A stretch of 64,000 nt of DNA from Lamellibrachia columna (taxonomy: Eukaryota > Annelida > Polychaeta > Sabellida > Siboglinidae): contig OY759264.1 in assembly GCA_963662155.1 (NCBI GenBank), forward strand, positions 10,300,931 to 10,364,930, written 5' to 3'. Under the pieces are notes generated by a model. The model worked only from the letters and a program-made list of their open reading frames with translations, did no database searches and was not told the DNA's origin. Both the position numbers and the translations under genes were made by a program. The stretch's first letter is position 1. Every line of letters starts with the position of its first letter. Below, one piece after another: positions 10,544-22,100 of the stretch.

Positions 10544-10790
10544 ATAGAAATATGTTTTCCTCACTCAAGAAAGATAGTAGAACTAGAGGACATGAGGTAA
10601 AAGTGTCGATTAGATATCAGGAAGTACTCGTTCTCACAGAGCCAGAGCCAGAGGTCAATAATTAAATTAATGGAACAAACTGTCTGCGGATTTTGTGTAA
10701 TTGCTAGCAGCGTGAATATGTTAAAAACAAGGTTCACACATATTTCAGGAGGGCGTGTAATCACACGTAGATGAACATTGTTGGACTCTC
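10543..10790 (+). pseudogene. CR1 copy 2, sense 3' segment (left part)
   Basis: Sense-strand CR1 sequence starting at GATAGAAATATG and continuing through the ORF2 C-terminus (AACTAGAGGACATGAGGT, TGCTAGCAGCGTGAATATG) into the 3' UTR (GAACATTGTTGGACTCTC). It matches copy 1 from about 9025 onward. The junction with the inverted segment at 10543 shares only one or two bases. The segment is cut at 10790 by the DNA transposon and resumes at 13626. Confidence 0.88.
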
Positions 10791-10795
10791 CGTTG

Positions 10796-10918
10796 CCGGT
10801 GATCTCGGCCTTTCGGGATCTCGGCCTGAGTGATCTCGGCCTGTTTTGGTGAACTCGGCCAGTGACCTCGGCCTGTGCGGCAGTGAATTCGGCCTGTACA
10901 GCGGTGATCTCGGCCTGT
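10796..10918 (+). repeat. Left inverted terminus of DNA transposon, 7 copies of GANYTCGGCC
   Basis: Seven GATCTCGGCC / GAACTCGGCC / GACCTCGGCC / GAATTCGGCC motifs at irregular spacing, several preceded by AGT and followed by TG. Motif order and spacers (TTTCGG, TGAGT, TTTTGG, TGTGCGGCAGT, TGTACAGC) match the reverse complement of 13474-13602 almost exactly, so this is a true inverted repeat, not chance. Confidence 0.88.
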
Positions 10919-11333
10919 CTTTTATTACGGGCCTTGTTATAGTAATGTAGGCCACATTTATCGATACAAGAAGTTGTATCATGTATTTATTGTTACGATA
11001 AATAATGTTCAATGCAATAAAGATGTTTTTTGACGATCGGTCTGGATCTTATTCTTAGCCGATATAGGCGTCGCAATGACGTCACAAATATAATATCCCG
11101 TTAACATTTACCATGCATGCAGTAATTAGTTTTTAAATATTATTTGTACGTTAAAAAGTGGGTGTCATAATAATGTGCTTCCTACTCTTACTTTGTTTTA
11201 TTGAGCTGATCTTTTCATTTTGTCTATCTTTGATTTGTGTGAGTAAAGAGTGTGTAGAAGCAGGCGGTAGTCATTGGCTTTCTGCTCTTGCATCGTTTCA
11301 TTGAGCAGATATGTTCGTGTTGTTTGTCTGAAC

Positions 11334-12600
11334 ATGGCTTCCTTTGGCATGGCTTCCGAGGTAAGAGCGACGTGTTCTATAAAGATGATTGGTCAGAATG
11401 GGCTACGATTGGCAAGAATCGTACCCGCCACCCAGCTTGATAAAGAGGGGACTATCGAGGACTCAGCTCTGGATTTACTTACAAGTATGATGTTTGAATT
11501 GTTTGTGAAAGTACGACTATAAGAGTTTAATAGTTGATAAAAAATACGACTACAAGATTTTTATTGTTTGTGATCGTGATCATGAATCGCGAGCCTTCCG
11601 CGTGTCTCCGTTGTTTACGAATTGTGCGTGAACGTCGAGATCGAGGCTCTTTTGTGCGACAGGTGCAACTTATGGCAACACAGAGTGTGCGGGACAAGGA
11701 TGTTGCATGCGTTATGCAGTCCTTTTCACTGTTGATACTATATAGAAATAATGACTACCCGAAAGCTAATTGCTGTGGCGGGATGGCAACAAGAACTAAT
11801 ATATAAAAAAGTATGGGTTGTATTATGTTTCTGAAGCCTTCTACAGGCAGCTGATCAAGGGTTTTGTTGACCTGCCTCAATGGAGGTGCTGCAATTGTGA
11901 ACCAAAGGTAATATTGGTTGAACTACAATAATTTAATTGTAAATAATTTATCATGCAAACCCTGCATTTTTTTGTAAATTCAAGTGGCTGGCACGAGTGA
12001 ACACAACCCGTAGTTATATAAAGTTATCATAATTTTACATAATTGCATATTGCTTCAAATGTGTTAATCGGTGTTTTTGGACTAAAACCAGTCATGGTCT
12101 TCTTGGCAGGTGCACACACCGGTACCACTGCCGCCGTCACCGCCGCCACGATCGCCACGATCGCCAACCCGTCTGTCACAGGCACCTAACACGGCACATG
12201 TGGGGGTTGGTCACGTCAGCATTGACAATGCAACCTCCGTTTAATTACCCTGACGCAACCTACAAATTTAGTACAAGTGTGAGGACAAATTTTATTTAAA
12301 CCTGAAAAAATTTTGCCATCCTCATTTCAGGTAACGTCATGGAGTCCAAATATACAAAGACCAGTAATATCAATATTTCTTATGTCCAATGTGAGCTGAA
12401 TGTTCGTCAGATCGAAATCACCCTGCGACTGGTGTTAGAGGGTAAGCTGAGAAGGCACCAGAAAAAGACATTTCGAAACCTGCAGGGGAAGGTTGCCATG
12501 CAGTGGGACATGTATCGATCTGGCGACAAGACAGCTGAAGACATTTGCCCGATTGTATGGCCCTGTGATACATTAAGTGTGCTCTCTCCAAACAGTTGCC
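11334..12600 (+). CDS. Exon-like segments inside the DNA transposon, function unknown
   Basis: Segments that look like parts of a split gene: 11334-11360 (MASFGMASE, then strong donor GAG|GTAAGA); 11582-11668 (MNREPSACLRCLRIVRERRD, Arg-rich with a CxxC, ending CAG|GTGCAA); 11824-11907 (YVSEAFYRQLIKGFV, QWRCCNC, ending AAG|GTAATA); 12110-12244 (acceptor TCTTGGCAG, Pro/Ser/Arg-rich, stop TAA); 12339-12600 (MESKYTKTSNINISYVQCEL, QIEITLRLVLEGKLRRHQKK). I could not join them into one consistent reading frame, and no transposase DDE/DDD motif is visible. This may be a decayed transposase gene or a captured host fragment; its identity is open. Confidence 0.3.
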
Positions 12601-13285
12601 TATCTTTCTACTCTACTTCTATAATATATATATATATATATAATTCATATTTTAGATTGTATTCATGATTTTATATTATGATTACGATTTAATTGTACTG
12701 TGTGGTATGTGGTTATAATAACATTTTATATAATTTCTAATTCTTTCTTGGTTGGTTTCCCCCATCTTTGCTGTTGTTGTGTTGATTAGATTTAGAATTG
12801 CATAGGTTACGTCACAACATTTATGTATTGATTTTGAGGAAATTATAAATAAAAATACAAACTTTCTACATTATGTTTTTGTCTTCTGCAAACTAGCCAC
12901 GATTCCGAGTCGGAACGTTGTCCCACTCGAATAACGAAAATAAATATATATCTACATTATAACCAACAGCTGTCTATAAATAATATATATGCCTATGTTA
13001 TCAGTACACATCACGGCAATGGGCTGTACATACTAATAAAATATTAATTAGAACTGATTAATTAAATTGGCTATATTTAGCACAAAAAATTTGCCAATGA
13101 TAATTTATAGTTTTAATTTATATATTTAAATATGTCGGATATAACTATAAAAAGGCCCGTTATAGAAACAGGTCGAGATCGCTGTCAAAAATAAGTCAGT
13201 CCGACCATGCGCCATACAATATTGAACATTATTGAGTCGAGTATATATATCAGTTATCGCAATACATAACCAACGTTTTATTTTA
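12601..13285. other. AT-rich right interior of the DNA transposon
   Basis: Mostly AT-rich, including a TA run at 12625-12642. A TATA-box-like TATAAAAAGG lies at about 13147. No coding sequence recognised. Confidence 0.4.
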
Positions 13286-13602
13286 CAAACACTTATTTCT
13301 GGCCAACATCATTCCCTCAAACAGGCCTAGATCACTGACTAGACAAGAAGCTTTAACGTCGGTTTTTATAGAAAATTACAGGCCGAGATCACTGCCCCAC
13401 AGGCCGAGTTCACTGTCGGACACTTATTTCTGGCCAACATCACTCCCTCAAACAGGCCGAGATCACTGGCTATACAGGCCGAGATCACTGCTGTACAGGC
13501 CGAATTCACTGGCACTGCCGCACAGGCCGAGGTCACTGGCCGAGTTCCCCAAAACAGGCCGAGATCACTCAGGCCGAGATCCAGAAAGGCCGAGTTCACT
13601 GT
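13286..13602 (-). repeat. Right inverted terminus of DNA transposon, about 10 motif copies plus internal duplication
   Basis: About ten GGCCGAGWTCACT-type motifs (reverse complement of the left-end motif) between 13380 and 13602. Positions 13474-13602 mirror the left terminus. The extra inner part contains a 131 bp-offset duplication: CACTTATTTCTGGCCAACAT occurs near 13288 and again near 13421. The right array is therefore longer than the left one. A further CACTGGCTATACAGGCC copy lies at 13612-13628, at or across the boundary. Confidence 0.85.
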
Positions 13603-13625
13603 GAAGCAGATCACTGGCTATACAG

Positions 13626-13712
13626 GCCAATGGCTTCCTTGTCCCTTGTCATCTGGGCGTTTGGCTTGGATGGCAAATCTTGTTAAATCTTGTAAAATCT
13701 AGTAATACGACA
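13626..13712 (+). pseudogene. CR1 copy 2, resumed 3' end and tail
   Basis: Continues the CR1 3' UTR (GCCAATGGCTTCC, TTTGGCTTGGATGGC) and ends with repeats of AATCTTGTTA, giving the outer boundary of CR1 copy 2. Its separation from the 10790 segment dates the DNA transposon as the later insertion. Confidence 0.88.
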
Positions 13713-14985
13713 ATCACGTAATGCGACATCTAGCGAGTGGTATGTAAAATAATTATTCTCCGGGGTTAACAGCGACACCTAGCGAGTGCAGTGTGTAAGT
13801 ATCAAGGAATCTTAGTGGCTCACATGAAAATCCACGCTTGTTTGGCTGGGTGGTTATATTTTGCGTGCGTCCGGCCACTTCATTAAAATCTTATAAATTA
13901 ATGGAAATAGTGGGTCTGTTGTGGTACATACGTGTGAAATAGTTACCAACGAAGGTTAGTATATAGCTTAGGTGATTGTGCTGCTACGTTTCGCTCATTT
14001 ATTGCGAAATATTGGCAACGAAATGTTGGTTTCGTAGCTCTACCGTCTACGTCTACGTAAAATTGAGGTCAATCGGTTTGCTGTCCGTCCGTCATAGGAA
14101 GGATCGGTTTGTGACGCAGCGTTTGTCGTCATTCGTCACTAGATTCGTCCTACGTTATTGTGTGTAGTTGCATCTCCATATATGTTTTTTGTGGCAAATT
14201 GATTAATTATTTTGTGTACGTGAAGTGGATTTTTACAAGATATTGTTTTGTCATTTGCCACTTCACTTGTCTTTGCCTTTGGGGTGTACCCCCCCCCATG
14301 AATGAGAGGTAGGTCTAAAATGAGACCGAGTCGCGAGTGAAACTGATTTTGTAATGTAATACATTTCATAAATAAATAAAATCACACTCTTCTAGGCTTT
14401 AGAGATAGGAAAAAACATGCCCTATTGTGGTAACTGGTAAAATTCAGCGAAATGTCTGCGTTAGACTTTAATTTAGTAGAGTCTGGCTAAATGTTTATTT
14501 CAACATGGTTTGAACATTTAAATAATTTACAATATACAATGAAAGTGTTGTGCCAGCCTTTAGGAATAAATATATGCCTTTATGCCAAGGAGTTATGTGA
14601 CTATTGTGTAGTCTACAATGCCCTGTTTTATTATTTTACTAGTGTCTGACTAAAGGCTAGATGTCGCAGATGAGAAAGTTAATAATACAACATTGAACTG
14701 TATGAATGGTGAAATATATAAAACATTATTTAAAAAGCTGTTAGGTAATAGTGGTATTTATGGAAAAGAAACCCACCATAAATCCACCCATCTTAGGCAA
14801 AAGTTTGTCTTTATTGAAAATGACAGGTGATGATTCATGTCAACCAAAACATACTTTTTTGAGCCAATCAATTATTACCATTTTCACCACTACTGGAATT
14901 CATTCGTTCAAGCGTTATCCAACTCTTAGTCCGACCATATTTTATTGCGTCTTGTCTTATTTATTATAAAAAAAATTACCCATAA
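13713..14985. other. Non-coding stretch, nothing recognised
   Basis: AT-rich sequence with short CpG-containing segments near 14030-14160. Two nearby copies of an ACAYCTAGCGAGTG-like 14-mer occur at 13729 and 13776. Short open frames show no recognisable domain. Confidence 0.4.
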
Positions 14986-14989
14986 TAGC

Positions 14990-15345
14990 CCCAAAGAGCC
15001 TTAACATTCCTCTATCGATTGATGTACCTCATCATGAATCAGGTTCGTTGATGTTCAGATCTGTAGTGTGTGAATAGTTTACTTAATATGAGCAGTCGGT
15101 TTAATATAAGAGTACGTATTTTTGCTACAAATCAGCAAAAGAATTTAATTAGATCTGGTAACATGTGAAAACACAAATATCCTTTTGGTATAGTATGTAG
15201 AGGTGGACCAACTTTTGTAATTCTTTGTAGATTTTTTTACCGGACCTGGTCAGAAATAATTTAGTAGTTTGTCGAGTGATTTCTTCTAAATTAAATAACA
15301 CTTTTGTTGCACAAATGAGCTAGTGTTTCTTAGAGTGGTAGGTTT
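14990..15345 (+). repeat. Interspersed repeat family A, copy 1
   Basis: About 350 bp unit. Shared landmarks are CATGAATCAGGTTCGTTGATG, GTAGTGTGTGAATAGTTTAC, a GGTATAGTATGTAGAGGTGG-like centre, TCAGAAATAATTTAGTAG TTTGTCGAGTGATTT and a right end GAGCTAGTGT...GGTAGGTTTGATTTT. Seven copies occur in the window in both orientations. No coding capacity is visible; a SINE or MITE-like non-autonomous element is the likely class. Confidence 0.75.
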
Positions 15346-15503
15346 GATTTTTTGTCAGAACGGTCTGGAATGTGATAAAATCTAATATTTGTTTGATTTT
15401 TTAACAAATTATCCTGAGAAATATTCAGTAGCATGTTTGTTTTGCTGTCTGTCCAGGGACCAGTACTTAGACGTTGCGCGCCTTTGGGATCTAGCTCACA
15501 ACT

Positions 15504-15867
15504 ATGCCAGTGGCGTCAACTTCACAAAAAGATCCTCAGATGCCGATCAGTCACCTCCACCATCTACTGCCGAAACCACAACAAGATGGCCGCCACAGCA
15601 TCTACCCAACTACCCACATCTCACCCACTGTAGTTCGCACATCGCCGGTAGCACACTACCCACTGCAAGACATGGAACAGTACGTCGCAGCGCACACTGG
15701 TGGTCATATCGCTGGTGGTGGTTCACCTCTGGAGACTTCGGCGCAATATTTCAATCCACACAGCCCTCCAATATTGAATCTGAGTCCGAACTTGAGTCCA
15801 CGCGAGATGCAGCGCAATTCTCCCAGCTATGACTTGCGGGAAACCACGCGTCGCAGAAGTATACAAG
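15504..15867 (+). CDS. Candidate coding exon, Ser/Pro/His-rich; possible distal first coding exon of the RNF38-like gene
   Basis: A pyrimidine-rich acceptor (TGCTGTCTGTCCAG) precedes 15457. In the favoured frame, stop codons lie between 15457 and the ATG at 15504, so the first 47 bases would be 5' UTR. The 121 codons read MPVASTSQKDPQMPISHLHH, then HSPPILNLSPNLSPREMQRN and SYDLRETTRRRSIQ, ending at AAG|GTGTGT with one base carried over. Composition is that of a disordered regulatory protein. It joins in frame to 25535-25608 (split codon gives Asp), and that exon ends in phase 0, as required by RNF38-like exon 2 at 43522. Two other frames are also partly open (66 and 147 codons), so the frame choice is inferred. 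No domain is recognised. Confidence 0.45.
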
Positions 15868-16488
15868 GTGTGTAAATGTTTGTAATTGTTGTAGTATTGT
15901 TGATTTTGTTGTATGTTTCAAGAGTATGTGCCGGGTGTTTAGTGCTGCTAAATAATGTGATTGTGCTTTTTCTGACAAAATCAGATTGTACCTTTTCCAT
16001 TTTACTTAATATGCTGCTACACTCTATATCTTAAATGTTTTATTAGCTGATCACATATACAGTCAAATATCTGGGTGTGTAAATTGTAGTCTGTATAGGA
16101 TGGTGCCATATGATACAATAATTGGTATATAAATTGCTATGATGTATATATTATATGATAAACCTTTAATTAATTATGAAAGAAACACATGTTTATATGG
16201 TAATCTTTTATTTAATTATGAAAAAAATATGTAGAGGGAAACAAAAGTCAAGGTTTTGGGCCAATGAACCTATAACCGTTACTAAGAGATAACCATTTGC
16301 AATTACAATTAAGAATATCATGAACATTTGATCTGACATGGTATCAGATATTCACCCCCTTGAAATATTCACCCCTGTTGAACAAACACATGACTGGTGA
16401 GCACTGTATGTTGCTGTCAGGTTATATTATGGGTCTTACGTGTTTGAAAGGTTTATATACATATGTATATATATAGAGAGAGAAAGAG

Positions 16489-16532
<44 letters not shown>

Positions 16533-17960
16533 TTATTTTTTATTATAACAAAATCGTTAATTTTCAAACCTGGTGTTGAAATGTCTAAATAACAAATTGC
16601 TAATTGCAATGGTTGCTTAATACAAATGATCAATAAAAAAAATTATGGGGTGTGAAAATTTCACTGAGAGGGCTGTTATGAGATTCTCACCCGGGGTGAA
16701 CATTTCATATGAAATATTCACTGGTGGTTGCAATTTAGAGAGGTGAAAATTTTATCTTATACCAGCCTCCTTTAATCCGTTACTTGTACCCTAGGTTACC
16801 CGGATTTGCTGGTTAACATGTCAGCCCTCAGTCAACTGGAGAAATGACCATAGTCTCCCACTTTTAGAACACATTCTGAGTAAACCACTGGCATGATATT
16901 CTTTTAGTTGTATATGGTTTATTTTTTATCATCTCTTAAGTGCATAGCCCCAAAACCATGGCTTTTGTTTCGCTCTAATTTGGCTTCTTTGAAATTCGAC
17001 ACCCACTGATCGCTTTATTCACAATCTAAAACTATAACTACATGTTAAACAAGGGGTTCTACAGTAACATTTGATTAAATATATATAATATTATTAATAC
17101 AGAATTACTAATACATTAAAGTCACTATATAGTCAAATTTACCAAGTGTCATGACACGTTTGTGCTTACATTAACTAGCAGTCAACATTTGTACAAGTCT
17201 ATAAACGTGTCGTGTCACTGTCTCGTGTCTTCCTTGGGTTTGTGGACATGTTTTCAGACTTTATGTAAATGATTTGCACGCCAGTCACTTAAGTCCCCTT
17301 CTCAAGTTTGCGTGGCTCCTTAGAGCATTGTAGTTAAATACATGTCTGTTAAATCAACCAAAGATTACAAGTCCTTTAAATGACCTAAATAAGCCTGACA
17401 AATATCACTTACTCTTTCTCCTCTTTCTTACCTTCAATTGTGGACAATACCACAATCTTCTAGTATTTCTTTTCAATACTTTGCGAACTGAGAAACCATA
17501 GACATACTCAATGCCTAAAATAAAACTAACATCTATTTTAGAGCAGTTTATTTTAATTTCTGCATATTATGGTACATAATGGAAAATAGATATAATAGTC
17601 CCATGCAACATAATATATTTTAGTGATTATCTGTAGTGAATTATTTTAGTTAAAACGTTACATGATGTAACTAAAAAGTAACTGAAAATAAAAAGTGTGT
17701 ATTCCATGACATGCCCTCTGCACATTGGCATCAAGAAACAGAAGAAATGTGCTCCAAATAATTGATTATGTGTAAGTTTATCGTTTAATAGTGGGTGGTA
17801 TGCATGCACGATGTTACGTGATGTTACGTTTTTCATCACAAAACATCATAATTTTACATTTATGCATGGTTATTTTCAAATAACTTTTGTGATATACGTG
17901 TAATAATTAATGGCTTTTGTATACCTGTTTAATGCATGTGTGTATAGCATTTTAATAATG
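15868..17960. other. Presumed intron or intergenic DNA, AT-rich
   Basis: No exon with good splice sites seen. Contains the palindromic TA/GA microsatellite at 16464-16531 and short runs of A and T. Confidence 0.4.
16464..16531. repeat. Palindromic microsatellite (TA)n(GA)n-(TC)n(TA)n
   Basis: TATATATAGAGAGAG is followed by the mirror CTCTCTCTCTATATATA, centred on GAGCTC at 16486-16491. The two arms are reverse complements except for one or two bases, so the tract can fold into a hairpin. Confidence 0.85.
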
Positions 17961-17970
17961 TTCCAAATAG

Positions 17971-18261
17971 CCTAGAGACAAGTTAGTTTTCGGAGATGTG
18001 GATCCTCTTGCATATCCCGATAGAATGAGCAAAGATAGGTACATTAGACCAGTGCGTGGAACAGTCACTACTTGCAGATCCAGACTGTCAGTGTTTAGTG
18101 CTGCAGACATGCCATGCGCCATCTCTGAGCTAAATGGAAGTAACACACCAGATATCCTTCACTATCACCCTGTGTGCTGTGAAAGAAAGAACAGAACATT
18201 GTGGATATCTGTTATGTACAAAACCAGAACTCACATGATAGATATCATGCTCTTTGTGTGA
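17971..18261 (+). other. Protein-like open frame of unknown identity
   Basis: After an acceptor-like TTCCAAATAG the frame reads PRDKLVFGDVDPLAYPDRMS, then KDRYIRPVRGTVTTCRSRLS, FSAADMPCAISELNGSNTPD and ILHYHPVCC before degenerating and stopping at 18261. The composition looks like real protein, but I recognise no family and see no good donor. It could be a decayed transposon gene or an orphan exon. Downstream (18215-18335), CAAAACAACATGATAGATA-like pieces repeat three times about 50-60 bp apart. Confidence 0.25.
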
Positions 18262-18779
18262 TGCAGGGTGCAAAACAACATGATAGATACTGCCCTCTCA
18301 GTGATGTGAGAGATGCAAAACAACATGATAGATATCGCACTAGAACTGAACACTCATCGCATACTATATGCTCACGAAAGCATAACAACTTCACTGAATC
18401 AAACCTTCATGAATCAGACATTGTACTAGTTTTTTGCCCAGTCGGCGACAATAAAAGACTAGACAGTGCTGATATGTATGCACCAGTTTAGCTGGCCAAC
18501 CCACCTCCTCCCCACCCCATAGATTGTGTATTTGTGCAGTGACCCTGTTTGACAGATCTGGGGCATTCCCATTCATCACTGCTGTGGCAGTGTGCCAGGC
18601 AGAGACCATAGTAAAGTGTAACCCTATGCAAGTAACCCTAGGGTGGGGCTGTCACAAAATAAAGCGGGCTAGGGACAATCGGGTTGAACTCCGCTGGGAG
18701 ATATGCAGCTGGAATGTCCACATTGTGGAATAACGAGGTCTGCCATACACTGAGTCTGTTAATGAAAAGAATTCTACAC

Positions 18780-19130
18780 AGAACATGTGTCCTAGAGGAT
18801 ATAGAGTAATGTTACTAAACATGTGTCCTAGAGGATATAGAGTAATGTTACTAAAGGAACAGTATAAATTAGATGTCAGAAAGTATTAGGCCTGGAAAGG
18901 AAAGTATTTAGTTCTCACATAGGACAATAAATGAATGGAACAAATTATTTAAGTACTCATTGTATGAATGCAAGCAGAGTATGCATATAAATATGTTTAA
19001 ATTTACAAATATCTCAGAAAGACGGGTTACATGGATAACTTACCATTGGACTCTCGATAAACCAAAGACATAGGCTTCCTTGTCCACTGGGCATCTGGCA
19101 TTTTTTCTTTGTATGGAAGTGTTGTTAAAT
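18780..19130 (+). pseudogene. CR1 3'-end fragment with short internal duplication
   Basis: Shares the CR1 landmarks AGGACAATAAATGAATGGAA, AAATATGTTTAAA, ATCTCAGAAAGACGGGTTA, TTGGACTCTCGATAA and GGCTTCCTTGTCCACT, ending near TGTTGTTAAATC. It is more diverged than copies 1 and 5. A 37 bp piece containing ATGTGTCCTAGAGGATATAG is duplicated in tandem at 18783-18857. Confidence 0.85.
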
Positions 19131-22100
19131 CTTTATTTTACTTATGTTTTCGTATTGGTTTTATTCTACGTTTCACAACTAAGTGGCTCGAATTAAAAAT
19201 ATTCTTGGTTTGTTATGCATTTTAAATTTTATTTTTAATTTCTTTATGCATAATTGAACACAATGGTACAATATGTACAGTAAGAGCTTTGTGTATGCAG
19301 ATTATATATATACACATTTTCAGTACAGAAACCAAGGTTTATACTAGTATAAACCATAGTTGCTACATTGAGATTGCTGAGAACCCCTGCCTGTCTGTTC
19401 ACTGTACCCTGTCTCCCTGTTCACCCTGCATGACTTACTAGGGTGCTATATATTGTGCCTGTGCCAAGTCTTAATGGCCCTACATCACAAGGCACCCCAC
19501 TCAGGTGTCTCCTGGGGCACATTTCAAAAACGTTATGCCCTGTCATTACAATGGTACAGGAAGTACATTGAAGGGTGCAACAATAGGGTCAGGGGTGGCT
19601 GAGTGGGGGTAGAGTGGTTGTGTTTTACACCTGGCTGGGCACCTGAGGGAGGAGGAACGGGTGCTGGGGTGGAATGTGAAGGACTACAGTCAGGCTACAG
19701 TTATGTACTGTAGCGAAACAAAAATTATGCTTGGGAAAGTGTCTTTTGACAAAATGTCTGGATACTGGCAGTTTTACTCAAGACTGCTTTCCTGTTTCCT
19801 TGGTTTAGTTGTCCAAGGGAGTAGCGATCTATCCCCATTACCTCAAAAGGGAGATCATTGATGTACAGAGCTAACCAGTATCTGGAGGACTTTTAACCAG
19901 TGAGGGTGGAGACGTTTTGTCCGCTATACTGTTTAATCCCAATCCTAACCAATTTAAATTAATACTCCAGCTGAGCTTGACAGAGGAGCCACGGAAGGTA
20001 CAGTCAGTTCTCAGAGATCTGGTCATTCATGACTGGATGGAGTCTTGTACGTAATTAATAATGATGCCAAATAATCCCCTTAGTTTTTCCTATTGGTGAC
20101 AAATGGACACTTTAATTAATAATTTTTCTTAACATACAGACTACATAAAATAATGTTTGCTGTAAACTAAACGTGAAAGCACACCCACACATATAAACAG
20201 ATAATTACAGTAATTCACAATTTATTATGCAATTAAACTCGGTTAATTAATTTTTGTTTTACAACTAAATATACAAAAATGTATCTAAATTTTAGTTAAC
20301 AAATTATTTTGTTTGGCAAAATGTCCATTGGTGAAATCTCCCACAGTCCTTCAAAATGGCACTAAACATACGCGAGTGAAAACAACATCAGCATGAAGCA
20401 TGAAGCATGAAGCTGAAATGTTTCATTGTTTATAACAGTATTAAATATTCGTACTCAGTTCAGTACCAGAGTTCAAGACTGGTTTATTGTTTATTATTTA
20501 CAGTTTACTTAAATATGCCTCTAACCATCGATCAAATGCATTGTGTCGGAACTGTCACGTGTCATTATAACAGTCCAGATGTGGCTCCAAGCCTAGCCAA
20601 TAGCAGCAATGCTAGCCACAAATGGCCAGTTGTAAAGTGGACACATTTACTGGCAATGTTCGAAGCAGCTGCCATGTCAACGCTAATGTATGTTCACACA
20701 CTCTCGCATGTGTAAAACACTTGCTCTTTTATTGTCCTTCAGAAAATAAATTCTGCCTATCCACATGTGTAAATCAGATGATTCAATAGTCATGTTCTAC
20801 GTGTATAGAAAGAGTCATTTAAAAATTATTTGCAATTTGAGATGGTCCCCCAACAATTGTATTGCCCATTGTATTGCCCCTGGCTGAGTACTTACCTATC
20901 TGAGCCTCACTGACCAATCTGTCTGGTCAAGCATGATGTGGGGAGGGGAGTCCAGCATGACTGACAATTGTATGTGGTCAGCCATGTTATTACGCACCAG
21001 GTGTCACTACTAGTAAATGCGAGTTTGTCGGCCACTGGATTTGTGCATGTATTTATTTTAAAATCTGTAACTAGACGAAAGCTGTTATCAAAATAGATTT
21101 TTAATGAACTTTGATTTTGTGTTGACTGTATTTCACTCATAATTTTAAATTCACACAGTTTGTGACTGAGAAGTATCAGCATCTAGGCTATAAGGCTGGT
21201 GACATTTATTCCCATGAACCTGTCGTGGTCACTGTAACCCCCCACCAAACCAACGTACAGTTGAAATTTGTACCTGTTAATCGTTATCACATCAGTCTGT
21301 GTACAGCTCTCCTACTATTTCTCACATGTCCAACCAAATTGTCAAAAGTAGCTAACTTGAATTTTTTTAAACGACAAATTCTTTGACACTAACTGCATCC
21401 TATGACACTAACAGTGTCAACTGACGCTATTGACATTCTGCAGTGTGTTGATGTCATACAGTATCTTCCATTTGGTCGCTCTTGGCTACGTTGAATGTCC
21501 TGTCTTCACAGAATCGTCATTGCTTACAAGTTTGTTATATTTATGATTATATCCATAGACACATACATCCACGGTCAGGTCTTAAACAGCTTACTACAAT
21601 CATCAGGGGTGTGTCCAATTACGCAAAATTATATCATTTACAATTACAATTACATTTCATTTTTAATTTCAGTTACAATTACACTCATAATTTTTCAATT
21701 CAATTGCAATTACAATTACACCATTTCAATTACAATTATGTGGAATCAAATATATTGAGCATTTGTTAATTATATATTTTGCACGTTGTGCTGAATTTCA
21801 ATATTTTGTACACAACTGATAAACAAATATAAAGGTAATGTTTGTACATTTTGTTGAATTGTGACTTTGAATTGTTAGCAGGCCTGTAGGTTAGAAACAA
21901 TAACAACATTCCAACTGACATCTATTGAACTGAACTGGATGACTATGGCTAAATACATTTATTTAGTAGTCCTTTAATCCAGTTACAGGGATGAGACTGT
22001 TTGGAAGCCGTGCCCATGTATTACATGTTTGCTAGCAGATTGCAATGAAGATTCGTTTAAAAGGGATACATTTTCTGGTGCACTTGTTTGATTATTTAAG

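Larger units (their letters stand above)
10791..13625. mobile_element. DNA transposon of unassigned superfamily with motif-array inverted termini
   Basis: A 2.8 kb insert sits inside the 3' UTR of CR1 copy 2: the CR1 text stops at GGACTCTC (10790) and resumes at GCCAATGGCTTCC (13626). The ends are inverted relative to each other and are made of repeated GATCTCGGCC-like motifs (see the two terminus entries). No clear target duplication is visible. A 3 bp GCC on both sides is possible, and about 5 bp of the CR1 sequence (GATAA) is lost or altered. The interior has exon-like pieces (11334-12600) but no transposase signature that I can recognise. The architecture recalls foldback-like elements or transposons with subterminal transposase-binding repeats. 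Confidence 0.75.

Noticed and set aside
15457..15832. Alternative frame beginning DQYLDVARLWDLAHNY in the 15.5 kb exon
   Set aside because: It ends at a stop before the donor and becomes Trp/Ser/Thr-rich; the frame starting at 15504 stays open to a donor and joins the next exon in phase.
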